Part shown: one piece after another, positions 28,164 through 38,309 of the stretch
Position numbering within the stretch: position 1 is the first letter of the stretch
Layout of the letters: each line of letters begins with the position of its first letter
Assembly (NCBI GenBank): GCA_003615045.1
Contig: ML014253.1
Coordinates: 1 to 48,185 of the forward strand
Reading direction: 5' to 3'
Source: Caulochytrium protostelioides
Taxonomy: Eukaryota > Chytridiomycota > Caulochytriomycetes > Caulochytriales > Caulochytriaceae
DNA: 48,185 nt
Notes under the pieces: model-generated
Told to the model about the DNA's origin: nothing
Databases searched by the model: none
What the model saw: only the letters and a program-made list of their open reading frames with translations
Program-made: the position numbers and the translations under genes

Positions 28164-29000
28164 ATGACCGACCCGCCCTCCACCGGCGCCGCCGCCGCTG
28201 CGGCGTCCTCGATGCCGATGGGCGCCATGCCGACGCTGTCTCGCGGCGCTTCCGAGACCCTTCTCGCGACGCACCCGCATCCGTATCCCGGGCGGTCCGC
28301 CGGCGGCCACAGCAGCGCCAGCGGCCATCGCGACCGCCACGGCCACAGCCACGGCCATAGCCACGGCCACGGGCACAGCCAAGGCCTCGGCGCCACGCGG
28401 CCACGGCCGCGGCATTCGACATCGGCTGGCGGCGGCGGCCCCGTCCGCCAACCGCTGCTCGGCTCCGCGATCCTCCAGCAGATCCGCGGCGTGCCGCTCC
28501 GCTTCCGCATCCCGCACGCGATCGACCAGCTCCGCGTCGAGCACGAGGTCCTCACGGTCGCGTACCGCCGCATCCTCTCGCAGCTCGACGCGCTCCAGAC
28601 CGAAGAGCATGCGCTCGAGCGCCATCTTCGCCGGCTCCGGCAGCAGGCCGGCGTCGATGACAGCGGCGGCACGGGCGGCGGCGGCAGCGCGAGCAGCAGC
28701 ACGAGCGCTACCAGCGGCCCGGCGGCGTTAGCGCCGGCCGCAGCGCCGGCGCCGGCGTCGGCGCCCGTGCCCGTGCCGCCCCGTCTCTCCGAGGCTTCGC
28801 TCGAGTCGCTGTGGCTCGGCCCCACGGACGTGCCGCCGCCGCCGCCGCCGCCGCGGCCGACGGGGCCTCCCGCACCGGCGCACGCCATGATGCTCGCGCC
28901 GTCGAATCACCTCGACTGGTTCTCGTCGCAGCTGTCGAGCTTCCTGGAGGCCGGGACCTCGCTGGACGACGGCGCGGCCGCGCCTCCCACCGCTTCCTGA
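28164..29000 (+). CDS. Hypothetical His-rich, coiled-coil protein
   Basis: 278 residues from the ATG at 28164; the frame starts earlier only at a GTG. Residues ~50-75 are a His/Gly/Ser array (HGHSHGHSHGHGHS) coded by imperfect hexamers. A compact, likely folded segment follows at about residues 100-160 (ILQQIRGVPLRFRIPHAIDQ, then a helix with ILSQLDALQTEEHALERHL), predicted as a short coiled coil. The rest is Ala/Pro/Ser-rich, with eight consecutive prolines, and ends in a conserved-looking SNHLDWFSSQLSSFLEAG. The His array could bind metal. I do not recognise the family. Even amino-acid use and a clear coiled-coil core favour a real gene; the low-complexity parts lower confidence. Confidence 0.6.
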   Translation: MTDPPSTGAAAAAASSMPMGAMPTLSRGASETLLATHPHPYPGRSAGGHSSASGHRDRHGHSHGHSHGHGHSQGLGATRPRPRHSTSAGGGGPVRQPLLGSAILQQIRGVPLRFRIPHAIDQLRVEHEVLTVAYRRILSQLDALQTEEHALERHLRRLRQQAGVDDSGGTGGGGSASSSTSATSGPAALAPAAAPAPASAPVPVPPRLSEASLESLWLGPTDVPPPPPPPRPTGPPAPAHAMMLAPSNHLDWFSSQLSSFLEAGTSLDDGAAAPPTAS

Positions 29001-30643
29001 CGCGGCCGCCTCCCTGGCGGCATGCCCACGCGACGGCGCCGGGCCGGGACCGCGCCGCTCGCGCTCGCTTTGTATGCTCCTCATAGAGACGGATCCCTTA
29101 GAGCAGCCTGTGCAGATCGTGATCGCCGCGGTGTGCCGTATACGGCGGGTCGACGGCGTCGTGGCGAGGGCGCGTTGCAGGCCGTAGGATCGCATCCGTT
29201 GGAGAGGAAGCCTCCTGAGGCGATGGCGGGCATCGGGCAAGGGCGGCGGTCACCGCCGGGAAAGGGGGCGCCGCAGCAAGGGGCGGCGGGCCGGCGCCGC
29301 CGGTGCCCACTCCAAGCATCGCCTGCGCCGCCTGCTAGCTGCTGCCGCTCCGGCGGCGGCGGCGCGTCCGCCGTGTTCTGCACGGCGCGAGCAAGGGCGG
29401 AGCGCCACGGCCGTCGCCACGGCCACGGTCGCGGTCGCGGCCACAGTCACGGTCACGGTCGCGGTCACGGGCGCAGGCGCAGGCGCAGGCGCAGGCGCGT
29501 GCAAGCGGCGCCAGCTCGGACGGCGAGCCGCGAGCACGTTGGCCCAGCCGGACGGCAGATGCCCGCGGCACTGGCGGCCGCCGACCAGCAACCAGCCGCG
29601 GGCGGCCGGCGCGGAGAGTATGGTGGCCGCGAGACCATGTGGCAAAGAAAAAAAGGCGCGTCGACGCCACGAACCGCTGCTGGCGCGCCACCGACCCGCC
29701 TTCAGCACGCGAGACTCGCCTAGAGGACGAGAAGGCACCGAGACCGCTGTTGCTGGGCAGGAAGCGGCTTTAGTATCATTGCGTGCCCGAGTCGGTGTTA
29801 TCGTTTCACGATTGTCTATTGTCATTGCCGTTGCGTTAACGAATCATCCGCGCCTCAGAGTACGAGACGGCGCGCAACGCTGACATCCTGGTCGTTGACG
29901 CTCGCCGTCCGTCGTATACCGCGTCGCCGCGACCCCGTTCGTCCGTGACGCCGTCCGTGCCGGCCCGCCAGCCCTGACGCGCCGGCTCGCCGCTGGCGCA
30001 GCATTCGCCGTTGGTGGCCTCGCTGCCACGTGGTTCAGGCGACTGCGTCTCCGTCGACCGGGCGGCCACGGCGTCTCGCGCCAACCCCGATTCCAGGTGT
30101 CCGCCCCCGCGCTCCGTCCTGCACCCGGTCGGTCTCCCCTGTCGAGCAGGTCGCGTGTGCCGCCTGCCCGCCCGGACGGCGTGCGCTGTCGCATTCGACA
30201 CGGTGATCCGTGCGGTGGGAAGCGGCGCGCCACGTGCCCTCGCCGGCCCACGCTGCCGTCGCCGACCGCCGCGCGGCTGCTCGGTGGATCTCGGGCCCGT
30301 GCCGCCCCTTCGGGCTCGGGCGCTGGCTGGCGCGAAACTCCGCTCGCTTGTCGGCCACGCCTGACGTTCAGATCGCACGCTGCCCAGCCGCGCTTGCCGG
30401 AGCGGTGGCGACGGCGCCAGCGACGACGGCGACGATCGGATTGGATCGTCGGCCTCCGGCGGCGCCACCGCGCACGCGTCCTCCGCCGCGCCTCGCGCCC
30501 TGCTGCGCCCCGCTTCGCCGCCCGCGGCTGATCACCCCGCTCACGGCTGCTCGGCGCGGCGCGGCGCAGGCGCGTGACGTCCGCCGGCCTTCGGTACCCG
30601 CGCGGCGTGCCGCCGCCGACGGACGCCCGCACCGACGGTCGCC
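29001..30643. other. Intergenic, 1.6 kb, no supported gene
   Basis: Very GC-rich with many spurious frames. Imperfect hexamer arrays (GGTCAC/GGTCGC and GCGCAG) lie at about 29410-29500. A 12-base GCCGTTGGTGGC match to the Fanzor copies at about 30009 is too short to count. The CSM1 promoter should lie at the right end. Confidence 0.5.
29410..29500. repeat. Imperfect hexanucleotide arrays
   Basis: Runs of GGTCRC-like and then GCGCAG hexamers. In one frame they would code alternating His/Gly/Arg, like the His-rich stretch 1 kb upstream, but there is no supported gene here. Confidence 0.7.
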
Positions 30644-32890
30644 ATGCCGCGCAAGACCGGCGCTGCGGCGAAGCGCAAGCGCCCCGCGTCGCCCGACGCG
30701 GCGCGGCGCGAGCGGCCCACGGCGCCCTCGCTGCTCGCGACGCCCGCGTCCGCTGCCAAGCGCCGCCGGCCTGCCGGCGCCTCGCTCGCGACGCCCGGCT
30801 CGGTCACGAGCTCGGTCGATGACTTCACGGCCCACACGCCCGCCCGCCGCGCTGCACGCGCCGGCCGGCCGGGATCCAGCGACGGCAGCGACGGCGACCG
30901 CACAGACGACGGCGACGACGATGCCGCGCGGGCGCCGCGCGCCGCCTTCCGCACGACGCGGCGCGCCGCGCGCGCCGTTGGCGCTGTCGAGCTCGCGAGT
31001 CTCACGACGGCGTGGTCGCGCCCGCGGTCCGTCGACGGCCCGGCCGGCCGCCGCGACGTGGTGACCACGCCCGCGTCGCCCGTCGTCGCGCCGCGTGCCG
31101 CCGCGCCGCCCAGTCCGCCACCGCCGGCGGCCGCGCCCCGGCGCCGCAGCAAGAGCGTCGCCCCGGCCGCCGCCGCCGCCGCCGCGCCGGCGGCGGCGGC
31201 CGAACGAGCGCCGCCATCCGCGTCCGCGACCGTTGCTGCGGCGGCACGACGCCGGTCCCAGTCGGCGGCGCCGGCACGCGACCCGCCACGTGCCGCGGCG
31301 GCCGCCGCTCCTGCCGCCGTCGCGGCCGCCGCGCCGAGACGTCCCGAGGTCGCGACCCCGCCACAGTCGCCGCTGCGGGCGCCGCTCGCGCGGCCCGCAG
31401 TCGTGCATCATCTGCAGCACGACGTGTCACCCGCGCCCCCCGCGCCGTCGTCGTCGTCACGGCTGTCGCGCCCGCCGCGGGCCGAGCGACCGCCGGAGCG
31501 GCTCACGGTGGCGCCGCCGCCGTCGCGCCCCTCGGCGGCCTCGTCCGGCGCCGCGTCGTCGACCAGTGCGCCCTTCCTGTCGCCGTATGGCCCGGACGAC
31601 GCCGACGAGGCGGAGCTGCTGATGCCCGTCACAATGCAGGAGTGGGAGCACCTCCAAGACCGATATGCGGCGCTGAAGCAGCTGTATGCCGAGGAAGGTG
31701 AGAAGGCGAGCGCACGGTATGACGCGATGGAAATCGCTTGGCAGCAGCGCGTCTTAGCGCTGGAGCAGCAACTCACTCGCGCGGCCGAAGACGCGGCGCA
31801 CGAGTCGGCCCGCGTGCTCGAGACCCAGCTGGCCGCGCTGCAGCAGCAGCACGCCGCCCAGGACCGTGCGCGCCGCGCGGAGATCCAGGCGCTGCGTGAC
31901 GCTGAGCGCAAGGCGGTGGCGCAGCTCCAGACGACGCTCCAGACGACGCGCGATGCGCTCGCGACGGAAAAGAATACCGCGGCCACGTGGGAACGCAAGG
32001 CGCACCACCTGACGGGCTTGCTGGAAAGCACGAAGCTGCTGACGTCCGGCAAACACGAGGTAGAGGAGCTCATTCTGCAGAGCCGCTCGGAGCGCGAAGC
32101 GGCGGCGCATGCGGCGGCCGCGGCGGCGACCGCTGCGGTGCGCACGGCCGAGCAGGCGCGCACCGCTGCGGCGCGCGACCTCGACGCCGAGAAGACACGC
32201 ACGGCGGCGTTGGCGGCGCAGGTCGAACGGCTCAAGGCGACACAGCTTACGCAGCACCAACAGCTGCGCGCCGCGAAGCGGGAGCACGCGTCGCTGCGCG
32301 CTGACGCCGACGGCCTGCGCGAGCGAGTCCAGCAGCTCGAGCAAGCGCTGGCGCAGACCCGGCACACGGCCGAGAAGCTGGCGACGGCGGCCGCCGAGGC
32401 GACGGCGCACGGGCCGGCGGCCGTGTCGGACCGCTACGTGCTGACGCTGGAGCGCATGACGCGTCTGTACGAGGAGCTGACGGGCGTCACGATCATCAAT
32501 GTCGAGGAAGGCACGCGCGAGATCGAAGTCTCCGACGGCGGCGCCGACGGTGCCCGCGGCGCGCCCGCGACCGCCGAGGAGGACGTGCTGCTGTACGATG
32601 TGGCGCAGCACGGCCGCAACGGCGAGATCTTCTATACGCTCGCCATGCCGGACCACGGCGGCGACGACGACGGCGACGGCACGCACAAGCACGGCGACGG
32701 CGCGCTGCCGTCGCCGGCGGCCTCCTCGTGGTCGTCCAACATGTACACCTACACGCCGGACATGGCGCGCTTCGTGACGGTCCAGGGCCGCCGTCCGCCC
32801 GACTTCCTGAGCGAGGAAATCGAGTTTGAGCGCGAAATGGCGCCGCTCTTCTTTTGGCGGGCGGCCGACTGGCTCCAGCTGGCCAAGTGA
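30644..32890 (+). CDS. CSM1: Monopolin-complex subunit Csm1/Pcs1 homologue
   Basis: 748 residues from ATG 30644 (MPRKTGAAAKRKRP). Residues 1-325 are disordered, Ala/Pro/Arg/Ser-rich, with basic nuclear-localisation-like clusters. Residues ~330-600 form a long coiled coil. The last ~150 residues match the Csm1/Pcs1 globular (RWD-like) domain: MTRLYEELTGVTIINVEEG, then VLLYDVAQHGRNGEIFYTLA, YTYTPDM, and PDFLSEEIEFEREMAPLFFW near the end. In yeast, Csm1 with Lrs4 clamps sister kinetochores in meiosis I and tethers rDNA; Pcs1 of fission yeast prevents merotelic attachment. The protein is three to four times longer than yeast Csm1 (190) because of the N-terminal extension and longer coil. A 55-residue acidic/His insert splits the globular domain. 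The C-terminal motif order makes the family call firm; its role in this organism is inferred. Confidence 0.88.
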   Translation: MPRKTGAAAKRKRPASPDAARRERPTAPSLLATPASAAKRRRPAGASLATPGSVTSSVDDFTAHTPARRAARAGRPGSSDGSDGDRTDDGDDDAARAPRAAFRTTRRAARAVGAVELASLTTAWSRPRSVDGPAGRRDVVTTPASPVVAPRAAAPPSPPPPAAAPRRRSKSVAPAAAAAAAPAAAAERAPPSASATVAAAARRRSQSAAPARDPPRAAAAAAPAAVAAAAPRRPEVATPPQSPLRAPLARPAVVHHLQHDVSPAPPAPSSSSRLSRPPRAERPPERLTVAPPPSRPSAASSGAASSTSAPFLSPYGPDDADEAELLMPVTMQEWEHLQDRYAALKQLYAEEGEKASARYDAMEIAWQQRVLALEQQLTRAAEDAAHESARVLETQLAALQQQHAAQDRARRAEIQALRDAERKAVAQLQTTLQTTRDALATEKNTAATWERKAHHLTGLLESTKLLTSGKHEVEELILQSRSEREAAAHAAAAAATAAVRTAEQARTAAARDLDAEKTRTAALAAQVERLKATQLTQHQQLRAAKREHASLRADADGLRERVQQLEQALAQTRHTAEKLATAAAEATAHGPAAVSDRYVLTLERMTRLYEELTGVTIINVEEGTREIEVSDGGADGARGAPATAEEDVLLYDVAQHGRNGEIFYTLAMPDHGGDDDGDGTHKHGDGALPSPAASSWSSNMYTYTPDMARFVTVQGRRPPDFLSEEIEFEREMAPLFFWRAADWLQLAK

Positions 32891-33141
32891 CCGTCCGTGG
32901 CGTGTGCTCCGCCCATGCGTGGCATCATCATCATCATCCCCCCGCACCCCCCGCGACCGGCCAGAGGAGGGCGACGTCCCGTCGTTTTGGAGCTCGTGCT
33001 CTCGCTCCTGCTCGCGCTCTCGGTTGCTGGTCCTCTTTCTCTTTGGGTTATTTATTGTTTCGAGACAATGAGGGGCTCGTTCATGGGAAGGTTCATGGGT
33101 ATACGCTGGGATGGGAGGAGAAGGAGCCCGCGTGCCTGCGG

Positions 33142-33927
33142 CTACTCGGACTTGATCTCGCGCGCGGCCGCACGGTCGGCCAGGTCCTGGCGCGCAAGGG
33201 CGCGGCTGGCGCCGACCATCTGGACCACGTTGAGCACCTGCTTGAGGAACCAAATCGGGGCGACGAGAACGCCGAGGACGCATATGGGGATAAAACCCGT
33301 CGCGTCGGCCCATGGCAGGCCCCGCTCGGACTGGTTCTTGGCCATGTTGGTGGCGAGGTACAGCGCGATAAAAAAAAGCTCGTTGCCAGCGCACACGGCG
33401 AACAGAACGTGGTGGTTGGTGTAGTATAAACGCAGCAGCGGGTTGGCGGTTTTGCTCAGCTGCTTGTGAGACGCGGCGCCGAGCGAGAGCGACGCGAACA
33501 TGTGGATGTAGTGCGAGGCGAGGTCGAGCGAGATGAGCAGCTGGAACAGCGGCGCCCAGCTCGGCAGCAGCACCGTGAGATGCACGCACAGCGAGGCCGT
33601 CGTGGTGCGGTCGGTCACCATATCCAGCACGGCGCCGAATTTGCTGGTCTGGCCGTAGTGGCGCGCAGCGACGCCGTCGACGGCGTCGAGCAAGCAGGAC
33701 ATCGAGTAGAACAGCATCGAGATCCACTGGTGGGACTTGAGGTTGGCGATTGCGAGAATCGCGAGGATGACGCGGCCATACCCGATGAGATTCGGCACAA
33801 ACAGAAACACATTCTCGCGCAGCCGCTGTTGCTGGAACTGTGCCAGCGCTTCAGGCGTTTTGGGCTTTGAGCACACAAAGCTCTCGCCTTCCTGCGAGTG
33901 GTGGTGCTCTGGCTGATCGCGAGCCAT
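33142..33927 (-). CDS. PIS1: CDP-diacylglycerol-inositol 3-phosphatidyltransferase (phosphatidylinositol synthase)
   Basis: 261 residues from the ATG at 33927 (MARDQPEHHHSQ). The frame extends further up, but that part is unlike the family. The CDP-alcohol phosphatidyltransferase motif D-G-x2-A-R-x8-G-x3-D-x3-D is complete: DGVAARHYGQTS followed by KFGAVLDMVTD. ENVFLFVPNLIGYGRV is the conserved first membrane helix, and SLDLASHYIHMFASL and NELFFIALYLATNM are later ones, with about five membrane segments in all. It joins myo-inositol to CDP-diacylglycerol in the ER membrane, supplying PI for phosphoinositides and GPI anchors. The yeast enzyme has 220 residues; the extra length is at the N-terminus. 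It converges with CSM1, with 251 bp between stops. Confidence 0.96.
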   Translation of the reverse strand: MARDQPEHHHSQEGESFVCSKPKTPEALAQFQQQRLRENVFLFVPNLIGYGRVILAILAIANLKSHQWISMLFYSMSCLLDAVDGVAARHYGQTSKFGAVLDMVTDRTTTASLCVHLTVLLPSWAPLFQLLISLDLASHYIHMFASLSLGAASHKQLSKTANPLLRLYYTNHHVLFAVCAGNELFFIALYLATNMAKNQSERGLPWADATGFIPICVLGVLVAPIWFLKQVLNVVQMVGASRALARQDLADRAAAREIKSE

Positions 33928-35087
33928 GGTGCGAGCAGAAGCGCGTGGGGAGGCCGGGGAAAACACGGGTGGACCCAGCAAGAAGAAGGAGTCGGGCCGC
34001 GGCGCGGCGAGACGGCGATGTATAGCGCTCCGCGGAGACCGGCTCAGGACGAGAGCGACGCTCTGAGGCGAGCGCGGCAAGGTGCCGGTGTAGCCAGCGA
34101 GCGACGCAGGCGAGCGTACAGGGTCGTGTTCAACAGCGTCGACAAGTGTCAAGCACGCTAGTCGCTCTTGCTATCGTGGCTCGACGGTGCTTTCGGAAAT
34201 CCAGCAAGCCCGTATTGCGTCAGTCAGACCGGAACCCGTCCAGGAATGAATGCCGTGCGCGTAGAGAAAAAAGGGGGGAGGGCGCACGGACGATCCGGCG
34301 TCGTAGGTGGAAGATAAGAAGCTTTTGGCGAATGCAACGCGAGACAAGTCAACGATCCGATTATCTGTGAGACAACCCCCATCAGGATCAGGCGTACGAA
34401 GACGGCGACGCGCTGAAGTTCGGATGAGGGCTGATGAGGGCGGCGGCGGAGGGGATCGCGCGCGTGACGGGAAAAAAACTGTGCACGATCGCTCCTCCCA
34501 CCAGCATGATCCTTCGCGGCGGCGACGCCTACACCGCAAGGACCTCCCCCCGCGCGAGTGTCCTGCTCCGTCATCGATGCATGCGCTCGCGGCCCTGTGG
34601 CGGCGCACGGCGGTGCCCTTCGCCACGCCGTCTCGGCGGATCCGACGTCCGCGGCACCCTGCAGGGGTGCCCGTGCGCCTCGCCGGGAGCCGGCAGAACC
34701 CATACCCGGCGCTTGCTGACCGACGCGGCCAGAACGCCCGGCAGGCGCGCGCGTGGACCGACAGGGCGCCGTCGCCCTTCGCCGCGGCAAACCTCACGCC
34801 ATCCGCGACGAGACCGCCGCGGCATGACCGTCCCGGGCGTGCTGGCGCCGGGGGGCAGGCCACCTCGTTGCGGATGGACCCGCCGCGTGGCATGCCCCGG
34901 CGCACCCTCGTTCGCGCAATGACGCAGCAGCGCGGAGGCCACCGATTGACGTGATCAATGGTTGCTTGCAGGAGCCTCAGTTCGGGTAGAAGGCCCCGCC
35001 ACAGCGGCGGTGGATGGCGTCTCTACAGATCTGTCTAGATACATCTGTCTATACACATGGGTCGCCGCCTGATCCGGCCCGGCGTCG
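33928..35087. other. Intergenic between PIS1 and the homeodomain gene, no supported gene
   Basis: 1.16 kb. Overlapping frames on both strands are all Arg/Pro/Ala composites without motifs. Low GC pockets occur at about 34300-34380 and 35020-35060. The PIS1 promoter (minus strand) should lie at its left end and the 3' flank of the homeodomain gene at its right. Confidence 0.5.
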
Positions 35088-37190
35088 CTAGAATTCGAGC
35101 GCGAAATCGGTCAAGAAATGTTCGGCTTCGCCGAAATCATGCGTGTCAAAGGACAGCGACGCGCTCGGCGAGAGACCGAATTCCGGGACTTCCAGCAGAC
35201 TGGAGGCGACCGAGAGACTAGCGGGCGTCGAAAGCGTCGTCGCCGTGCCGGCCGCGAGACGGGTCGCCGTCACGGCCGGCACGGCCGGCGTCGACGCCGA
35301 TGTCGGCGTCCCCATGCCGGACTCGCTGCCCGCGGCTAGCTGCGCGCTCAGCAGCCCGCCCGACGTCGCGCCGCCCAACGGTGTGGACGTAGACCCGATC
35401 CCGAAGTCGAAGTGGAAGCTCTGCCCCAAGTCATAGGGATACGTGGCGTCGAGGCCAATGTCGCCGATCGGCAACAAGGGCGGCGTCTCGGTCACGCCTC
35501 CAGCGCCGGCACCGGTGTGCGTCTGCGGCAGCAGCGCGGGCGACTCGAGCTGGGCGAGCTGGGTCGCCAGCAGCGGCGGCAGCGACGCGGCGGGGCCGAG
35601 CGAAAACGTCAGATCGAGCGCCTCCAAGCCCGTGAGCGGCGCCGTCGTCGCGGACGGCGGCGTCGATGCAGCCCCTCCGAGCCCGGGGCCGGACAGCATC
35701 GGCGTCGGCGTGAGCGCCAGCGACCCCGTGTCCGGCCGGACCGACGGCGTGTCGAGCAAGCAGGGCATCGGCATCGGCATCGGCAGCGGCATCGGCAGCG
35801 GCATCGAGAGCGCCATGGACAGCGACATGGGGAGCGGCATCGGCAGGGACATGGGCAGCGCCATGGGCAGCGACAGGGTCGTCGGCAGCGGCAGCGCCAT
35901 AGACGGCAGCAGCGTCGGCGTGGACGGCGCCATCGACGCCGGGAGTGTTGCGGCGTCGGCGCTCACATCGGCGCCGCCGAGCGGAGCGCCGCCGGAAACG
36001 GAAACGGGGTGCACGGGAAGCCCCGGAAAGGCGAGATGCGGAAACGCGGGGTGCGGCGCGTGGGTCGGCCGCATGACGCCGTCTGGGCCACCCGCGGCGG
36101 CGACTACGGCCGCCCTCGGGACGGGTGCCGCTGGCGCCGCGGCGCGGTGGTGGTGGTGGTGGTGGTGGGCGCCGATCGAAGAGCCCGCGGAAGAAGCCGT
36201 CGACGACGCCAGCGAGGAGGCGGACAAAGCGGGCGTGAGCGGCGGCCGCGGGTCGCCGGTGGCGCGGGCCTGCTGCCGGAAGACGGCGCGGCGCTTGGCG
36301 CGGCGATTCTGGAACCAGACCTGGACGGCGCGCGTGGTCATGCCGATGCGCGCGGCGATCTCGGCGCACACCGGCGGCGGCGGCGTCGGCGTCTGCTCGA
36401 ACACGCGCAGCAGCACCGTGAGCTGCGGCCGCGAGGTGCGCGTGCGGCGCTTGCGAGCCAGATGGGCGCTGTGGCGCGCGTCGTCCGGGCACGCGGCGGC
36501 GGCCGCAGCCGCCTCTGCCGACTCCGAGGCGTCGCGGCGCGAGCTGCCGGACCCGCCGGCGCGGTGCGGTGGCGTCCCCCGGGCTGCGTCGCTCGCCGCA
36601 GGGCCGTCACTCTCGCCGTCGGCACGGCCCGGCGTGCCCACGCACCGCCGCGCCGCGGCACGGGCGACGGACGCCATCTCGTGCTCGATGAACGTGATCC
36701 CGTGGTCGCCGCTGACCTGCGCCGTGATCATGATACTCCGGTGGGGAAGCCCCGGCAGGCCGGGCGAGGCCGGCGTCAGGCACGGCGCCTCTTTCTGCTG
36801 GACCCTAGCTCGGGTCGTCGTCAGGAGGGGAGCTCCGGGGGCGGCCGGGGCAGCCGGGGTGGATGAGGCGCGGAGCGCGCTGCGGCGACGCTGCGACACC
36901 TGCGCATCCTGCGGCCCCGCCGCCAGCGCCGCGGCCGCCGCCAGCGCCTCCGTGCCCACGTGCTTGTCGTGCGCGGTCCGCGGCGAGTTCGGCGGCGTGC
37001 TCAGCTGCAGGATTTGCGTTTTCCAGAGCGCATACGCTTCGGCGGTGCGCGGCGTGTCCCCGTTGGCGGTCATGCTGAGCGCCTGGAAGAGCGGCAGCGC
37101 GGCGAGGCCCGCGGCCTGGCTTGCGGATCCGGGATCGCGGGCGGACGGCCGAGCCGGGGGCGGCGGCGCGGTCTCAGGGGACGGCGGCAT
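35088..37190 (-). CDS. Homeodomain transcription factor
   Basis: 700 residues from the ATG at 37190 (MPPSPETAPPPP). The frame above it translates a CT-rich tract and is unlikely to be coding. The homeodomain is at about residues 246-303 (36455-36283). It starts RKRRTRTSRPQLTVLLRVFE; helix 3 contains VQVWFQNRRAKRR, with the invariant W, F, N and R of the DNA-recognition helix. The spacing is that of a typical 60-residue, not TALE, homeodomain. It therefore groups with fungal Pho2/Yox1-like regulators, but the flanks are too divergent to say which. The rest is Ala/Pro/Ser/Thr-rich and disordered, with a poly-His run and a hexad array alternating PMPLPMS/PMALPM (about 35760-35900). The acidic/hydrophobic C-terminus (DTHDFGEAEHFLTDFALEF) looks like an activation domain. 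Confidence 0.92.
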   Translation of the reverse strand: MPPSPETAPPPPARPSARDPGSASQAAGLAALPLFQALSMTANGDTPRTAEAYALWKTQILQLSTPPNSPRTAHDKHVGTEALAAAAALAAGPQDAQVSQRRRSALRASSTPAAPAAPGAPLLTTTRARVQQKEAPCLTPASPGLPGLPHRSIMITAQVSGDHGITFIEHEMASVARAAARRCVGTPGRADGESDGPAASDAARGTPPHRAGGSGSSRRDASESAEAAAAAAACPDDARHSAHLARKRRTRTSRPQLTVLLRVFEQTPTPPPPVCAEIAARIGMTTRAVQVWFQNRRAKRRAVFRQQARATGDPRPPLTPALSASSLASSTASSAGSSIGAHHHHHHHRAAAPAAPVPRAAVVAAAGGPDGVMRPTHAPHPAFPHLAFPGLPVHPVSVSGGAPLGGADVSADAATLPASMAPSTPTLLPSMALPLPTTLSLPMALPMSLPMPLPMSLSMALSMPLPMPLPMPMPMPCLLDTPSVRPDTGSLALTPTPMLSGPGLGGAASTPPSATTAPLTGLEALDLTFSLGPAASLPPLLATQLAQLESPALLPQTHTGAGAGGVTETPPLLPIGDIGLDATYPYDLGQSFHFDFGIGSTSTPLGGATSGGLLSAQLAAGSESGMGTPTSASTPAVPAVTATRLAAGTATTLSTPASLSVASSLLEVPEFGLSPSASLSFDTHDFGEAEHFLTDFALEF
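35760..35900 (-). repeat. Coding hexa-/dodecanucleotide array (Met-Pro-Leu/Ser)
   Basis: Imperfect repeats of GGCATCGGCAGC-like units in the homeodomain gene. They code for runs such as MPLPMPLPMPMPMP. Such arrays change length readily by slippage. Confidence 0.85.
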
Positions 37191-37430
37191 GGTCGGCACG
37201 ATCGCTGTGGGAGGCCTCGCCGACGGGGCGACCAAGCGAGGGCGCGGCGAAAGACGCACTTGTCGACGTCCTCTTTGTCGCGATTTTATGAGAGAGGCGA
37301 GCCGACCGTTCTTTTTTTCCCTTGCAACGCTTGCGTTCTGACCGGTGCCGATCCCTAGCGACCCTGTGTGGCTTAATGACGGCGCCCTGAATGGTCCTTC
37401 GCGGTGGTGGCACAGTGCCCGACAACTGAA

Positions 37431-37505
37431 TGAGAGCAAGAGAGCGAGAGCGAGAGAGCGAGAGCAAGAGAGCGAGAGCAAGAGAGAGCGAGAGAGAGAA
37501 AGAGG
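37431..37505 (+). repeat. Purine tract (GAGA/GAGC-rich) upstream of the homeodomain gene
   Basis: About 75 bases of nearly pure GA with spaced C, 240-315 bp upstream of the homeodomain ATG. On the coding strand this is a CT-rich tract, a common feature near fungal transcription starts, so a promoter role is plausible. Confidence 0.85.
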
Positions 37506-38307
37506 CACGAGGAATGTGGAAGGTCGCTGTGGCCACGCAGAAGTGGGGTAAGCGATATCAAATCGGAGGCGCTGGTCTCGAGCACAGGTCTCAACACACG
37601 AACGCACGAGTGGATATGACAATGAGAATGAAATGCGTGATGGCGGTGATGGCGGTGCTTCAGTCAGCAATAGCACACGAAGCTGACTCAGCCAGGGCCC
37701 GTCGCGGCGGCACGGATGGCACGGGCGGGATATCCCGCTTGCACGAACGACGTCACGCAAACGCGGTCAGCAAGTCCTGTTCATCGCAAGCTCGAGACGT
37801 TGTTCCCCTGCACCCACGAAGACCCATAAGCATGGGCATGCGGTCGCGTCGACGCGGCGGGTGCCGATCCCCGATGACGAGTCAGGCGGCCAGACCGCTG
37901 CTGCTAGGAACACGACGCGGCCTTGCAGCTGAGCTGAGCCGAGCCGAGCCGAGCCGAGTCGCACCCAGCGCCCGACGACGGGTCCGTGCAAAGTAATCCG
38001 AGTTCCCCGGCGAGCGGCGAGGGAGGCGCCCGCGTCGCTCGGCGCGCGACTGCGGCCGCGATTCCGCTCCGCGCCTGGCGCGATGACATGCAGAAACGGC
38101 GCGGGGGCCGCCGCGTCGTCGTCGTGCCGATCCCACGTCGCGCGGACGGGCACGCGGGCCAGCGGGCCGGCGAGGGTCTGTGTGCGGCCGCCGCAGGTGT
38201 TGTCACCGCGCCGACGGCGAGACCGGAGCGGGCAGCGTGGCCTACGCGGGCCGCTGGCGGCACGCGTGCCGCATCGGATGCGCCACACGTGATACGCGAC
38301 CGTCATG

Positions 38308-38309
38308 GT

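Noticed and set aside
29985-30035. Possible fourth Fanzor fragment (minus-strand SEATNGE)
   Set aside because: Only about 12 exact bases (GCCGTTGGTGGC) plus a few neighbours match, with no continuation on either side. Chance cannot be excluded.
31754-33727. 657-residue minus-strand frame opposite CSM1 and PIS1
   Set aside because: It is the antisense shadow of two genes with clear family motifs; the Arg/Gln-rich translation is typical of the reverse of GC-rich coding DNA.
33928-34152. 75-residue N-terminal extension of PIS1
   Set aside because: The frame is open, but the added part is unlike the family, whereas the ATG at 33927 gives the usual size and first helix.
34171-34905. 244-residue minus-strand frame between PIS1 and the homeodomain gene
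   Set aside because: Low-complexity Arg/Ala/Gly composition, competing frames on both strands, no conserved domain.
37191-37760. N-terminal extension of the homeodomain protein to 37760
   Set aside because: It would translate a CT-rich tract into Ser/Leu/Arg strings; more likely leader or promoter.
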